Assembly: GCF_026013905.1 (NCBI RefSeq)
Contig: NZ_CP110257.1
Coordinates: 2,440,001 to 2,504,000, forward strand
Direction: 5' to 3'
Origin: Schlegelella aquatica
Lineage (GTDB): Bacteria; Pseudomonadota; Gammaproteobacteria; Burkholderiales; Burkholderiaceae_C
DNA: 64,000 nt
Under the pieces are notes generated by a model, which saw only the letters and a list, made by a program, of their open reading frames with translations, did no database searches and was not told the origin of the DNA. Made by a program: the position numbers and the translations under genes. Shown piece after piece: positions 63,623 through 64,000 of the stretch; position 1 is the first letter of the stretch; each line of letters opens with the position of its first letter.

Positions 63623-64000
63623 ATGGAATCTCTCATCGTCTCCACCGGTGTGGTGGCCCTCGCCGAAATCGGCGACAAGACCCAGCTGCTGTCGTTGCTG
63701 CTCGCGGCCCGGTTTCGCCGGCCCGCCCCGATCATCCTCGGCATCTTCGCTGCGACCCTCCTCAACCACGCCGGAGCGGGCGCGCTCGGAGCGTGGATCA
63801 CGTCCTGGCTGGGGCCGCAATGGCTGCGCTGGGTGCTCGGCGTCTCGTTCCTCGTGATGGCGGTGTGGATGCTCGTTCCCGACAAGCTCGAAGCGGCCGA
63901 AGGCGCGGAGCGCCCGCGGTTCGGCGTGTTCGGCACCACCTTCCTCGCCTTCTTCCTCGCCGAGATGGGGGACAAGACCCAGATCGCCACCGTCGCCCTG
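63623..64000 (+). CDS. GDT1/TMEM165 (UPF0016) family cation exporter, 3' end outside window
   Basis: First 126 residues of a six-helix membrane protein. Both halves carry the hallmark E-x-G-D-K-T: Glu15-Ile-Gly-Asp-Lys-Thr and Glu114-Met-Gly-Asp-Lys-Thr, which form the cation path for Mn2+ or Ca2+ exchange with protons. ATG 63623 has only weak ribosome binding support. The preceding yybP-ykoY riboswitch points to manganese export under Mn2+ excess. The frame stays open to the end of the window. Confidence 0.93.
   Translation, partial: MESLIVSTGVVALAEIGDKTQLLSLLLAARFRRPAPIILGIFAATLLNHAGAGALGAWITSWLGPQWLRWVLGVSFLVMAVWMLVPDKLEAAEGAERPRFGVFGTTFLAFFLAEMGDKTQIATVAL

Overview
The window is about 70% G+C chromosomal DNA from a betaproteobacterium, most likely Burkholderiales of the Rubrivivax/Leptothrix/Caldimonas type. 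The evidence is the DUF3460-scpA-panB-panC block, DUF1841, tamA-tamB, ctpA-moeB, a cytochrome c4 and the folE-BLUF pair, together with strongly G/C-biased third codon positions. I see no phage, transposase, integrase or CRISPR array. The special features are regulatory sites, RNA elements and a family of structured repeats.

Left part (1-12085): a purine uptake and catabolism locus. On the minus strand, a LysR-type regulator is coupled to guanine deaminase, followed by a BMP-type ABC importer (ATPase, two permeases, lipoprotein cut by the window edge). Divergently lie xdhA-xdhB-xdhC. Together they take in nucleosides or bases and convert guanine to xanthine to urate. Next (12108-17395) come a Dnr/FNR-like regulator, a hemerythrin with a perfect TTGAC-N4-GTCAA box, a PAS hybrid kinase and glycerate 2-kinase.

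17522-26748: DUF3460, scpA, a four-unit repeat array, panB-panC, a hybrid kinase with a LuxR-type response regulator, MaoC/ParA, a TauE transporter, a RutE-like nitroreductase and DUF1841. 26867-29746 is a complete copper-efflux module: CueR promoter, copA and cueR. 29799-39701 holds cytochrome c4, a MoxR ATPase with its VWA partner, the TamA/TamB envelope translocation pair and tRNA-Arg(CCU).

39723-50706: a c-di-GMP enzyme (CHASE-PAS-GGDEF-EAL), a ferric-iron type ABC permease and ATPase separated by a histidine kinase remnant and a Fur box, ctpA, moeB, a LOG-family protein, a second four-unit repeat array and arginase. 50727-58496 holds a nuclease/YkvA/DEXH-helicase operon and a MacB/DevBCA-like ABC export operon preceded by a second FNR-like box. 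58516-64000 holds DUF429, a DUF748-like protein, a BLUF photoreceptor in an operon with folE, two small proteins, a second hemerythrin and a yybP-ykoY manganese riboswitch ahead of a GDT1-type cation exporter cut by the window end.

The most novel-looking items are the 79-bp three-hairpin repeat family (two arrays plus two degenerate loci), the BLUF-folE pair and the Dnr-hemerythrin unit. No operon here is clearly a wholly new multi-gene system.
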